A stretch of DNA of 40,822 bases, taken from DAOTTX01 sp034437515 (lineage in GTDB: Bacteria; Chloroflexota; Anaerolineae; Aggregatilineales; Phototrophicaceae). Below are positions 33,976 through 40,822 of this stretch, in pieces. The position numbers and the translations under genes were made by a program. The stretch's first letter is position 1; every line of letters begins with the position of its first letter. The notes under the pieces were generated by a model. The model did no database searches. It had not been told where the DNA came from and saw nothing but the letters and a program-made list of their open reading frames with translations. The DNA is taken from positions 1 through 40,822 of the forward strand of contig DAOTTX010000065.1 in NCBI GenBank assembly GCA_034437515.1. Reading direction: 5' to 3'.

Positions 33976-35823
33976 CTACTCCACCGTGACGCTTTTGGCG
34001 AGGTTGCGCGGTTGGTCAACATCTGCGCCGCGCCATACCGCGATGTGATAGGCCAATAGTTGTAGCGGTAGCACGGTCAGTATCGGGCTAAGCAGGTCGG
34101 GACATTCCGGCACATAAAGTACATGGTCGGCCTTTTCCGCGATGAACGTATCGCCTTGTGTAGCGACGGCGATCACGACACCGCCGCGTGCGCGTGCCTG
34201 CTCGATCTGGCTAATCATCTTCTCGTAGAGATCGTCCTGGAGGGCGATTGCCAGTACCGGCATGTTTTCGTCGATGAGTGCAATCGGCCCGTGTTTCATC
34301 TCACCAGCGGGGTAGCCTTCCGCATGGATGTAACTGATTTCCTTGAGCTTCAACGCCCCTTCCAGCGCGATAGGATAGTTGATCCCACGGCCTAGATAGA
34401 GGAAGTCAGTGTATTGGTAGAGGTCACCGGCGAGGTCATGCAATCGGGCGTCGTCATCGAGTACGTCGCCTATCAGCGCGGGCAGCTTGGCGACATCCCG
34501 TACCAGTTGACGGCGTTGTTCGGCGTTGATGGTGCCACGTAGCTGACCTAGATAAATCGCCAGCAGATATTGATCGACGATACTGGTGGTAAATGCCTTT
34601 GTCGAGGCCACGCCGATCTCTGGCCCGGCGTTCATCGTGATGTGACCATCAGCCGTGCGCATGGCCTGGCTGCCAATCGCATTGACGATGCTCCACAGCA
34701 GTGCGCCTTTGTCACGGGCTTCTTCCATCGCCGCCAGGGTATCGACCGTTTCGCCGCTCTGTGTGATGGCAAGTACGGCGGTCGTCTCGTCAAGAATGGG
34801 ATCACGATAGCGGTACTCACTGCCGTAATCGACCTCGACATGCAGCCGAGCGATCTTCTCGATGAAGAACTTACCGATCAACCCACTGTAAAAGCTGGTG
34901 CCACAGGCGATAGTTACAAGTCGCGTCAGTGATCGTGCTTGTTCCGTTGTGAGGTTGAGATCCGGCAGTAGAACCTTATGATTCTCGAAGTCGATGCGCC
35001 CGCCAATCGTATCGGTGATGCTGCGAGCCTGCTCGAAGATTTCCTTTTGCATGAAATGTTTGTACTCGCCTTTCACCGCGCTGACCGGATCCCACGCGAT
35101 CGTGTGTACTTCCGGTTGAATGATGTCACCATCCAAGGTTTGAACCACATAGCCCTCTGCGTATAGGGTCGCCATCTGGCGGCTTTCCAGAAAGACCATC
35201 TGCCGTGTATGTTCGAGGATAGCCGGGATGTCTGAGGCGATATACATCTCGCCTTGACCGTGTCCAAGCGCCACACCTCCCGCGTTTCCGATGCGCACGG
35301 CAACCATACGATCCGGTTGGGTACGGCTCATGACCACGATCGCATGGGCACCGCGCAGACGGCTTACCGCCCGGCGAACGATTTCGGTGACGTCGCCGGC
35401 CGCGCCGTTGTGTGCGTAATGTTCGATTAACTGTACGATTACTTCCGTATCGGTATCAGACGCAAATGTGATACCCTCTGCGATGAGTTCCTCGCGTAGT
35501 TCGAGGTAGTTTTCCACGATGCCGTTATGCACGACGACGAAATCCCCGTACATGCTGACGTGAGGGTGTGCGTTGTGTTCGGCGGGTGCGCCGTGCGTGG
35601 CCCAACGGGTATGCCCGATGCCAATCTGCCCGCTGATGGGCTGGGTGATGAGCCGTTGCCGTAAGTTGGTGAGCTTGCCGACGTCGCGACGCACTTCGAT
35701 GTCGTCATCACGTATCACGGCGATACCGGCTGAGTCGTAACCGCGATATTCTAACCGTTGCAAGCCTTCGATGATGATAGGGGTGGCGTCCTGTACGCCG
35801 ATGTAACCGACGATGCCGCACAT
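33976..35823 (-). CDS. glmS: Glutamine-fructose-6-phosphate aminotransferase (isomerising)
   Basis: 615 residues, the normal length. The N-terminal glutaminase domain begins MCGIVGYIG, with Cys as nucleophile after Met removal, then RLEYRGYDSAGIAV, GHTRWATHGAP and HVSMYGDFVVVHNGIVENY. The two SIS sugar-isomerase domains follow: ACGTSFYSGLIGKFFIE, ITQSGETVDTLAAMEE, then FLYLGRGINYPIALEGALKL and the end LAKSVTVE. It makes glucosamine-6-phosphate, the first step to UDP-GlcNAc for peptidoglycan and glycans. ATG 35823 is set by ATAGGAGAGAACACT upstream. It has a leader of up to 400 bases and converges directly on the methyltransferase gene. Confidence 0.97.
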   Translation of the reverse strand: MCGIVGYIGVQDATPIIIEGLQRLEYRGYDSAGIAVIRDDDIEVRRDVGKLTNLRQRLITQPISGQIGIGHTRWATHGAPAEHNAHPHVSMYGDFVVVHNGIVENYLELREELIAEGITFASDTDTEVIVQLIEHYAHNGAAGDVTEIVRRAVSRLRGAHAIVVMSRTQPDRMVAVRIGNAGGVALGHGQGEMYIASDIPAILEHTRQMVFLESRQMATLYAEGYVVQTLDGDIIQPEVHTIAWDPVSAVKGEYKHFMQKEIFEQARSITDTIGGRIDFENHKVLLPDLNLTTEQARSLTRLVTIACGTSFYSGLIGKFFIEKIARLHVEVDYGSEYRYRDPILDETTAVLAITQSGETVDTLAAMEEARDKGALLWSIVNAIGSQAMRTADGHITMNAGPEIGVASTKAFTTSIVDQYLLAIYLGQLRGTINAEQRRQLVRDVAKLPALIGDVLDDDARLHDLAGDLYQYTDFLYLGRGINYPIALEGALKLKEISYIHAEGYPAGEMKHGPIALIDENMPVLAIALQDDLYEKMISQIEQARARGGVVIAVATQGDTFIAEKADHVLYVPECPDLLSPILTVLPLQLLAYHIAVWRGADVDQPRNLAKSVTVE

Positions 35824-36211
35824 AGTGTTCTCTCCTATGGGTTGTCTTAGATTTATCTTTAGGAAGAACGTGCCGGGCTGGCAAGGCACAGCAGAGTTCA
35901 GACAGACCTAGAGCAGGTCGCCTTAAACCACTGTTTGGCACTTGTGCCGGATGTCACCATCCGGTTTTCGTGCCGCCCTTGCATTGTGCGGTAAGTCATT
36001 GGGGAGGGTGGTGGTACACCCTGACGGCATCCGCTGATTGTTCGATTTTGCCCCACAGTATGTGGAGAACCGTCACCTCGTCAACCGACTGTGTATTCGT
36101 CGGCCCGTGCGCTACCAAAATCCGCGTTTGTTGTGCGCTTGACGTGTCTTTCTACTTCGGTAAATGTCGTTGCAGCATAACGCGGCTCGATGACTTTAGC
36201 AAGTTAAGATT
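35824..36211. other. Long glmS leader / gene-free region
   Basis: No supported coding region. On the minus strand a candidate promoter, TTGACG and TACTGT 18 bases apart, lies at about 36056-36085, which would give a leader of about 225 bases. The strongest structure is a 7-bp stem, CCGGATG with CATCCGG (35947-35964). No glmS-ribozyme core, T-box or other known riboswitch motif is recognisable. Confidence 0.45.
35947..35968. terminator. Hairpin in the glmS leader (terminator-like on plus strand)
   Basis: CCGGATG-TCAC-CATCCGG followed by TTTT on the plus strand looks like a terminator, although no plus-strand gene precedes it. Read on the minus strand, in the glmS leader sense, the loop is GUGA, a GNRA tetraloop, and there is no U run. 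It may instead be a structural RNA element. Confidence 0.4.
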
Positions 36212-36235
36212 GGAAAAATCGAGCCATGAGGCTCG
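36212..36235 (-). terminator. Intrinsic terminator of the response-regulator genes
   Basis: On the minus strand ATCGAGCC, loop TCAT, GGCTCGAT, then TTTT. The perfect 8-bp stem begins 8 bases after the stop of the regulator at 36243. Confidence 0.85.
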
Positions 36236-36242
36236 ATGTGAT

Positions 36243-36938
36243 TCAGTCAGCAAATTGGATATGCGCCCTTACAGCATAACCGCGTCCGTGTCTTGATTGG
36301 ACGATAGAGGGGTAATCCGGGTTGACCTCTAACTTGCGGCGCAGGTTGCGGATATGATTGCGTACAAGTGCACTATCCCCTACACCATCCGGGTATTTCC
36401 ATACACCGATCAACAGGTCTTCGGTTGAATGCCATCGCTGTGAATTGTTCGACATATGGCAGAGTAAGTCGAATTCGATCCGTGTGAGCATAATCTCGCG
36501 GTCATCAACATATACCTGATAGGTGCTCGGCTGAATACGCAGTGTCGGTGCGCCTTCCAACATGGTGTTGGTTGAGCGGCGCAGATGAGCGCGAATACGT
36601 GCTGCGAGTTCACGCACCGCAAAAGGCTTACGGATATAATCATCTCCGCCGGCTTCCAGGGCTTCAGCGACGCTGTAGGCGTTGTGCTGCCCGGTCATGA
36701 AGATGATGGGCTTCTCCGAAGTTGTGGGCCGGTTACGCAGTTTACGGCACAACTCGACTCCGTCCTGTTTGGGCAGGCCGACATCAATTAAGAAAAGGTC
36801 GTGCGTATCCGCTTCCACAGTGTCGAGCGCTTCAATCATCGTTCGCGCTTTCGATACCGCATAGCCCTCATGTTCTAAAACTTGTTCCACCATTTGCAGC
36901 ATGGCATGATCGTCATCAGCGACAAGAATTTTATACAT
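36243..36938 (-). CDS. OmpR-type response regulator 1
   Basis: 231 residues from MYKILVADDD; an ATG nine bases earlier (36947) is an equal alternative since neither has a clear SD. The receiver has the acidic pair Asp8-Asp9, phospho-acceptor Asp52 in FLIDVGLP, and Lys104 in YIRKPF, so it looks phosphorylatable. The C-terminal winged-helix DNA-binding domain contains LTRIEFDLLCHMSNN, then the recognition region ALVRNHIRNLRRKLE and HGRGYAV. It lies 82-92 bases after a second regulator of the same type on the same strand. TATACT (36975-36980, minus) may be a -10 box for separate expression. No kinase is adjacent. Confidence 0.92.
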   Translation of the reverse strand: MYKILVADDDHAMLQMVEQVLEHEGYAVSKARTMIEALDTVEADTHDLFLIDVGLPKQDGVELCRKLRNRPTTSEKPIIFMTGQHNAYSVAEALEAGGDDYIRKPFAVRELAARIRAHLRRSTNTMLEGAPTLRIQPSTYQVYVDDREIMLTRIEFDLLCHMSNNSQRWHSTEDLLIGVWKYPDGVGDSALVRNHIRNLRRKLEVNPDYPSIVQSRHGRGYAVRAHIQFAD

Positions 36939-37029
36939 TTCCCACATCCAAACTAGGTAATTCTCACTGACTTTAGTATATCGCGGATATGAATTGTCGG
37001 TATGAAATTTTTCCGAATTTTGTTTCGGG

Positions 37030-37716
37030 TCACGAACTTATCATATACCCTACGCCATGAATGGTGCGAATGTATTTCCGTTCCGGGTCCTTTTCAACCT
37101 TTGTCCGCAGATTGCGCACATGTGCACGCACCAGGTCGGGGTCACCGGCGTCTTCAGGATATTCCCACACGGCTTGCAGTAGATGCTTGAGTGAAAGGGC
37201 TTGATCGAGGTTTTCCATGAAGTAGCGCAGCAAGCGATGTTCGGTGGAGGTCAACTGAATGGCTTTGTCTTTGACGTAAGCCTGATAGGTATCCGAGTCA
37301 AGGCGCAGGTTATCAACCTCTAAGATCGAGTCGCCGTTTTGTGTGCGTGAGCCTCGGCGCAGCAGGGCTTTGATCCGTGCCCGTAGTTCGGAAAGCTCAA
37401 ACGGTTTGACGATGTAATCATCCGCACCAGCATCCAGACCTTCTACGACATCGTCAGTCGTTCCCTTAGCGGTTAAGAAAAGGATCGGCAGCGTCGTGAA
37501 ACGATGATCGGCACGAATAATTTCACAGACTTCGATGCCGTCCATTTCTGGCATGATGATGTCCAGAATCATCAAATCGGGGATGCCATTTTTCAGGGCA
37601 TTCAGTGCTTTCGGCCCGGAGTTGACGAGTTGAACATCGAAGCGTTCGCGCTTGAGCACACGTTCCAGCGTACCTAATACATCCGGATCATCATCAACAG
37701 CAAGAATAGAAGGCAT
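37030..37716 (-). CDS. OmpR-type response regulator 2
   Basis: 228 residues. The receiver has Asp8-Asp9 in AVDDDPDV, phospho-acceptor Asp52 in MILDIIMPEMDG, and Lys104 in YIVKPF. The winged-helix domain has LTSTEHRLLRYFMEN, VRAHVRNLRTKVEKD and IHGVGYMI. Compared with regulator 1 it has the same domain spacing, and in both the segment before the recognition helix reads W-YP-G/A-D, so they look like an old duplication. ATG 37716 follows AGGAGTTC; in-frame codons upstream lack an SD. An exact TATAAT lies at 37767-37772 on the minus strand. The cognate kinase is unknown; the orphan kinase at 10466-13078 is one candidate. Confidence 0.93.
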   Translation of the reverse strand: MPSILAVDDDPDVLGTLERVLKRERFDVQLVNSGPKALNALKNGIPDLMILDIIMPEMDGIEVCEIIRADHRFTTLPILFLTAKGTTDDVVEGLDAGADDYIVKPFELSELRARIKALLRRGSRTQNGDSILEVDNLRLDSDTYQAYVKDKAIQLTSTEHRLLRYFMENLDQALSLKHLLQAVWEYPEDAGDPDLVRAHVRNLRTKVEKDPERKYIRTIHGVGYMISS

Positions 37717-37766
37717 ATATGAACTCCTGTACAGGTGAGACGAAATCTTTACATAATTCATATTTG

Positions 37767-37772
37767 ATTATA
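37767..37772 (-). promoter_or_regulatory. -10 box of response regulator 2
   Basis: An exact TATAAT on the minus strand 51 bases before the ATG. No good -35 is found at the usual spacing. Confidence 0.4.
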
Positions 37773-37826
37773 AAGCAAATTGGCTGTAAGTGCATTAGAC
37801 AATGCGATCTCGTACCCTGCCTACCC

Positions 37827-37855
37827 TTGATTTTACCCGCAGCAGCGGCTATCAA
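37827..37855 (+). promoter_or_regulatory. Possible promoter of the M29-TIR operon
   Basis: TTGATT (37827-37832) and TATCAA (37850-37855) are 17 bases apart, 36 bases before the ATG at 37891. Each matches only four of six consensus positions. Confidence 0.3.
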
Positions 37856-37890
37856 TGAACACCAAAATCACTCAAATTATGGAGTTTTGT

Positions 37891-38994
37891 ATGGCAGATA
37901 TACGTTTAGAACGGCTCGCAGAACTGCTCGTCCACTATTCAACGGAGGTCAAACCCGGTGATTGGGTTGGCATCTTTGGTGATGCCATTACGCTACCGGC
38001 GCTGCGTGCGGTGCATCGTGCGGTGTTGAACGCTGGCGGGCGTCCGGCGCTGTACATCAGCGATGAGGAAATGACGCGAGACTTTATCCGTATGGCGACG
38101 GATGAGCAGATCAACTGGCTAGACCCGTCAATGACCCGGTACTACGAAGACGCCGATGTCTATATTCACATCGGTGGGACGCGCAACACCCGTGCGATGA
38201 CAAACATCGCGGGTAAGCGGGTGCAGCAGGTGCGTTCCGCGCGGCGTTCATGGTTAGATACCCGTCTACAGCGTGCCGCCGTTGGCGATTTTCGCTGGGT
38301 AGGGACGTGGTATCCAACCGAAGCCAGCGCCCAGGAAGCCAACATGAGCCTGCCCGAATACGAGGATTTCGTCTATAGCGCGACCTTCTGCGACCAGGAA
38401 GACCCGGTCTCCAAGTGGGACGAAATTAGTGTGATGCAGCAGCGTAAGGTGGATTATCTGGTCGGCAAGAAGCACGTCACCTGTAAGGGGCCGAGCGTCG
38501 ATCTGTCACTATCCATCGAAGATCGCACGTTCATCAACGCCGACGGTCACAAGAACATGCCCTCCGGTGAGATCTTTACCGGGCCAGTCGAAGACAGCGT
38601 CAATGGTTGGGTACGTTTTAGCTATCCGAGTATCGTCGGTGGTCGGGCGGTCAGTGGCATTGAGTTAAAGTTCGAGCAGGGTAAGGTCGTCGAGGCCAGC
38701 GCGGAGCAAAACGAGGAACTCCTTCTCGCCCAATTGGATACGGACGAAGGCGCACGTTATCTCGGTGAATTCGCTATCGGGACGAATTTTGGCATTCAAC
38801 AGTTTACCGGCAACATCCTGTTTGATGAAAAGATCGGCGGGACGATTCACATGGCAATCGGCACCGGTTACCCGGAAACGGGCAGCAAAAACCGGAGTGC
38901 GGTACACTGGGATATGATCTGTGATATGCGCACCGACAGCGAAATACATGTCGATGGTGAGTTATTCTACAAAGACGGTGCTTTTACGTCCTAA
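37891..38994 (+). CDS. M29 family aminopeptidase
   Basis: 367 residues, usual for the thermophilic aminopeptidase (M29) family. The N-terminal domain begins DIRLERLAELLVHYSTEVKPGD-type sequence with GDWVGIFGD. The catalytic part has MPSGEIFTGP (metal Glu), a second acidic site (NEELL region), then EFAIGTNFG, GTIHMAIGTGYPETG (His and Tyr) and SAVHWDMICD (His and Asp), the full M29 two-metal set. It removes N-terminal amino acids from peptides in the cytosol. ATG 37891 has GGAG eight bases upstream; an ATG at 37855 has none. The stop is 15 bases before a small membrane-protein gene and then the TIR gene, so it seems to be the first gene of that operon. Confidence 0.92.
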   Translation: MADIRLERLAELLVHYSTEVKPGDWVGIFGDAITLPALRAVHRAVLNAGGRPALYISDEEMTRDFIRMATDEQINWLDPSMTRYYEDADVYIHIGGTRNTRAMTNIAGKRVQQVRSARRSWLDTRLQRAAVGDFRWVGTWYPTEASAQEANMSLPEYEDFVYSATFCDQEDPVSKWDEISVMQQRKVDYLVGKKHVTCKGPSVDLSLSIEDRTFINADGHKNMPSGEIFTGPVEDSVNGWVRFSYPSIVGGRAVSGIELKFEQGKVVEASAEQNEELLLAQLDTDEGARYLGEFAIGTNFGIQQFTGNILFDEKIGGTIHMAIGTGYPETGSKNRSAVHWDMICDMRTDSEIHVDGELFYKDGAFTS

Positions 38995-39009
38995 CCGAAG
39001 GGGACTTAG

Positions 39010-39198
39010 ATGTACGGGCAGGAACCAGAACAAGAGGTGCCATTTGACCGGCAGGGTCTCATCACACTGTTTGTTTTGGTCGTGACCGTTGTGTTGGTAT
39101 TTTACTTTTGTAGCGTTGTGACGGCGGATGTCGGCGACGAAGCACAAAATGTAATTGCGACGCAACAGACGGTTTCGACGGAAGCGGCAGGAGATTAG
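39010..39198 (+). CDS. Small single-span membrane protein
   Basis: 62 residues: a polar acidic N-terminus (GQEPEQEVPFDRQG), one hydrophobic helix of about 20 residues (LITLFVLVVTVVLVFYF) and a polar C-terminal tail with many Thr, Ala and Glu. AAGGGGA lies 8 bases before the ATG, and the stop is two bases before the TIR gene, so it is a real, coupled gene. No family recognised. A partner role for the membrane-anchored TIR protein is inferred from position only. Confidence 0.7.
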   Translation: MYGQEPEQEVPFDRQGLITLFVLVVTVVLVFYFCSVVTADVGDEAQNVIATQQTVSTEAAGD

Positions 39199-39200
39199 TC

Positions 39201-40535
39201 ATGACGCGGCGGAATTACCTCATCGAGATGGTGGCACTTTTGATTCTGGTCTTGCTCGTTGCTGGCGCGGTTTTGTTTTCGCTACAAACCAGTGATCGCG
39301 CCACAACCCTTGACGTCGATTCTGATGGTGAAGACCTGCAAGAAACACCTATCCGACCCACAGCGACAGTTCTACTAGACGACCCACCGATGACTTTTTT
39401 ACCAACTCCAGGTGAAGTCGGCCTGCTCCCGACCATCGAATCCGGTCAAGCGCAGGTCTTACTCGACCCGGTGCAGGTGGCGTCGGCGCGAGTGCTGATC
39501 CGTGACGACGTTTCCGGCGCGGTCATCGGTGATGGGACGTTTCGCCTGTATGCGCCCCGCCGTGCCAACACCGGGGAGACGGTGCTGGTCGAGCTAGAAC
39601 TCGAGGTCGATAATCTCTACGTCACGCCGACACTCTCCAACCGGGAGGTGACGCCACCGCCGCGCATCACATCTACACCGGTGGGTGAGCGCACCCCGCG
39701 TGCGTCGGTTTACAGCGAAAGCGGGTTGGAAATTTACCAACGCATGGGCGCGACCCTAACCTGTTCCGCACGCAGTTTTACCGGCTGTGACGACCAACGT
39801 AGCCTCGGTGATGCCAAGATCATCAACGGCACGTTGACAACCTGGAGTTGGTTCCTTGACCCGCAAGCGGAGGTCACCGGTACGCAGAATCTGCGCGTGG
39901 ATGTGTGGACGCGCGAACGCAACCTCGACGGCTCGTTAGAGTTCATCGACCAATGGGATCATACGTTGAGCATCAGCCTGAACACTGCCGTTGCTGGCGA
40001 GTCGTTCGATTGGCTGCCGGTCGCACTTGCCGCTGGTGTGTTGTTGGTCGTCAGTGGGGTGGGGTTTGCCGTTTGGCGTATTCGGCTTTCGACACCACCC
40101 GATGCCACCGTGACGGCATCTACACAGCAACCGAAAGTGTTCATCAGCTACCGGCGTAAAGTGAGTTGGGCGCTGGCACGTTCGGTGGCGAACAGCTTAC
40201 AGGAGCGCGGCGCGGATGTGTTCATCGACATAGATGACATCAACGAGGGGCGTTTTGCCGACATCATCGAGACATCCATCGAAGACGCTGATTACTTCGT
40301 ACCCATTCTTGCGCCGACCACCCTCGACTCTAAGTGGGTACGGCGTGAGATCGAACATGCGCTCGTCCACGACATTAATATCGTACCGCTACTGATCGAA
40401 GATTTCCGCTTTGACCCGACCACATTATCGGATGACATACAAGGGCTTGCCAGCCACAACGCGATTACCGTTCTACCGGAGTTCTATGAGGAAGCGGTTA
40501 ATCGGTTAGCGACCCGCTTCTTGAAGCTCAAATAG
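39201..40535 (+). CDS. Membrane-anchored TIR-domain protein
   Basis: 444 residues. A first membrane helix lies at about 8-28. An extracytoplasmic part (about 30-270) has a Thr/Pro-rich stretch and a beta-rich domain (VLVELELEVDNLYV; then LTTWSWFLDPQAEVTG). The second helix is about 272-292 and a Pro/Thr-rich linker leads to a cytosolic TIR domain from 312. The TIR motifs are KVFISYRR, ADVFIDIDDI and VPILAPTTLDSKWVRREIEHAL; Glu383 in WVRREI aligns by eye with the catalytic Glu of NAD-cleaving TIRs such as SARM1 (WVHKEI). So it may be an NADase effector or a signalling adaptor. It is the last gene of the M29 / small-membrane-protein operon. The outer domain resembles, by pattern only, domains found with other bacterial conflict effectors. 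Confidence 0.88.
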   Translation: MTRRNYLIEMVALLILVLLVAGAVLFSLQTSDRATTLDVDSDGEDLQETPIRPTATVLLDDPPMTFLPTPGEVGLLPTIESGQAQVLLDPVQVASARVLIRDDVSGAVIGDGTFRLYAPRRANTGETVLVELELEVDNLYVTPTLSNREVTPPPRITSTPVGERTPRASVYSESGLEIYQRMGATLTCSARSFTGCDDQRSLGDAKIINGTLTTWSWFLDPQAEVTGTQNLRVDVWTRERNLDGSLEFIDQWDHTLSISLNTAVAGESFDWLPVALAAGVLLVVSGVGFAVWRIRLSTPPDATVTASTQQPKVFISYRRKVSWALARSVANSLQERGADVFIDIDDINEGRFADIIETSIEDADYFVPILAPTTLDSKWVRREIEHALVHDINIVPLLIEDFRFDPTTLSDDIQGLASHNAITVLPEFYEEAVNRLATRFLKLK

Positions 40536-40536
40536 A

Positions 40537-40711
40537 GTAACTACTCAGGTACCCCCATGTCATTCGGATAACAAGGGGTCATAGCGGGTATCTATCGGGC
40601 TACAATTTATTACACACATTCACAACTATATTGTGATTTGTGCCATGAAAGTCCATAAATGTACACTAAGGTCATCACAACTACCCTGTGATACCCTACC
40701 TGAGTAGTTAC
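40537..40711. mobile_element. 175-bp segment with perfect 15-bp terminal inverted repeats
   Basis: GTAACTACTCAGGTA (40537-40551) is repeated in inverted form as TACCTGAGTAGTTAC (40697-40711). The left arm begins one base after the TIR stop codon. The inner 145 bases have no gene, are AT-rich and contain smaller inverted repeats (TCACAA/TTGTGA at about 40619-40635, ATCACA/TGTGAT at about 40674-40692). This fits a MITE-like element or a recombinase site; no target duplication is obvious at the edges. Confidence 0.6.
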
Positions 40712-40822
40712 AAACAGGCGGGGATTCACTGCACTCTTCACGAGCTTCGACATGCACATGCCACCGAATTGGTCAACGATGGCGTGAGTCTAGCCACGAT
40801 TCGTAAACGACTTGGGCACAAA
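40688..40822 (+). pseudogene. Tyrosine recombinase, C-terminal catalytic fragment
   Basis: From about 40712 the frame reads KQAGIHCTLHELRHAHATEL then VNDGVSLATIRKRLGHK up to the last base. This has the H-x-x-R box (HELR) and the LGH box of phage-type integrases (XerC/D-like), which cut and join DNA through a Tyr that would lie just beyond the window. There is a stop in frame at 40667-40669 and no room for the N-terminal DNA-binding domain or the first catalytic Arg, so the 5' part is missing. The frame reads through the right inverted repeat. It looks like a truncated remnant, though the downstream part is unseen. Confidence 0.7.

Noticed and set aside
35824..36100. glmS ribozyme/riboswitch, SRP RNA, RNase P RNA or tmRNA in the glmS leader
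   Set aside because: None of the conserved core sequences of these RNAs could be recognised; only generic hairpins are visible.
35970..36296. Plus-strand frame of 108 codons in the glmS leader
   Set aside because: Cys/Ser-rich low-quality translation, no SD, and it runs into the response-regulator gene on the other strand.
36948..37029. Terminator hairpin CCGAA/TTCGG between the two response regulators
   Set aside because: The stem is only five base pairs and is not followed by a T run in the sense direction; a shared transcript remains possible.
4505..40535. Mrr and TIR as parts of a single defence island
   Set aside because: They are more than 33 kb apart with housekeeping genes between (rpmH operon, tex, glmS), so they are not one unit.
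40537..40711. Inverted repeat as transcription terminator of the TIR gene
   Set aside because: The arms are 145 bases apart and not followed by a T run, so a simple terminator is unlikely.
1..40822. tRNA genes and CRISPR arrays
   Set aside because: No cloverleaf with a T-arm signature (GGTTCGAATCC-like) was seen in the intergenic regions, and no regularly spaced direct repeats are present.

Overview
The window is about 40.8 kb of moderately GC-rich bacterial chromosome with dense, mostly short-spaced genes. The gene order rpmH-rnpA-yidD-(lipoprotein)-yidC-jag, the many polytopic GT-C type glycosyltransferase-like proteins, a long GAF-domain histidine kinase and a membrane-anchored TIR protein together suggest a Chloroflexota bacterium, probably Anaerolineae-like. 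This assignment is an inference from gene content and protein style. No rRNA, tRNA or CRISPR array was found.

Layout. (1) 1-938: two tandem paralogous Asp-rich lipoproteins on the minus strand; the first runs off the window. (2) 1081-9734: five large multi-span membrane proteins of the GT-C/GT39/GT87 kind on the plus strand, many with overlapping stops and starts. The run is interrupted by a minus-strand SRPBCC gene and by an Mrr-type restriction endonuclease gene that overlaps the next glycosyltransferase. (3) 9781-13078: a PspA/IM30-like coiled-coil protein followed by a 870-residue hybrid-looking histidine kinase with three GAF-like regions. (4) 13130-17781: thiol peroxidase, an M20 peptidase, and a two-gene pair of PfkB kinase and YtcJ-type amidohydrolase. 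(5) 17840-21678 (minus): the ribosomal protein L34 / RNase P protein / YidD / PQQ-propeller lipoprotein / YidC / KhpB(Jag) operon for RNA processing and membrane-protein insertion, read from a promoter before rpmH. (6) 22027-25185 (minus): tex and a multi-span membrane protein. (7) 25316-28277 (plus): a secreted class C beta-lactamase-like serine hydrolase and a Gfo/Idh/MocA dehydrogenase. (8) 28319-31885 (minus): a MacB/FtsX-type ABC exporter. (9) 32027-33975: an autoregulated-looking TetR/ABM-monooxygenase pair and a divergent LCM-family methyltransferase. (10) 33976-37716 (minus): glmS with a long leader, and two tandem OmpR-type response regulators without a kinase beside them. (11) 37891-40535 (plus): an M29 aminopeptidase, a small membrane protein and a membrane-anchored TIR protein in one apparent operon. 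(12) 40537-40822: a 175-bp segment bounded by perfect 15-bp inverted repeats, then a tyrosine recombinase fragment cut by the window end.

The most distinctive points are: the M29 / small membrane protein / TM-TIR operon next to a mobile-element remnant; the PQQ-propeller lipoprotein translationally coupled inside the yidD-yidC operon; the histidine kinase whose N-terminal receiver has lost key residues; a G10 tract inside the first glycosyltransferase gene; and a well-formed TetR operator placed over its own promoter. I do not see a complete multi-gene defence system; the TIR operon is the best candidate for something undescribed.
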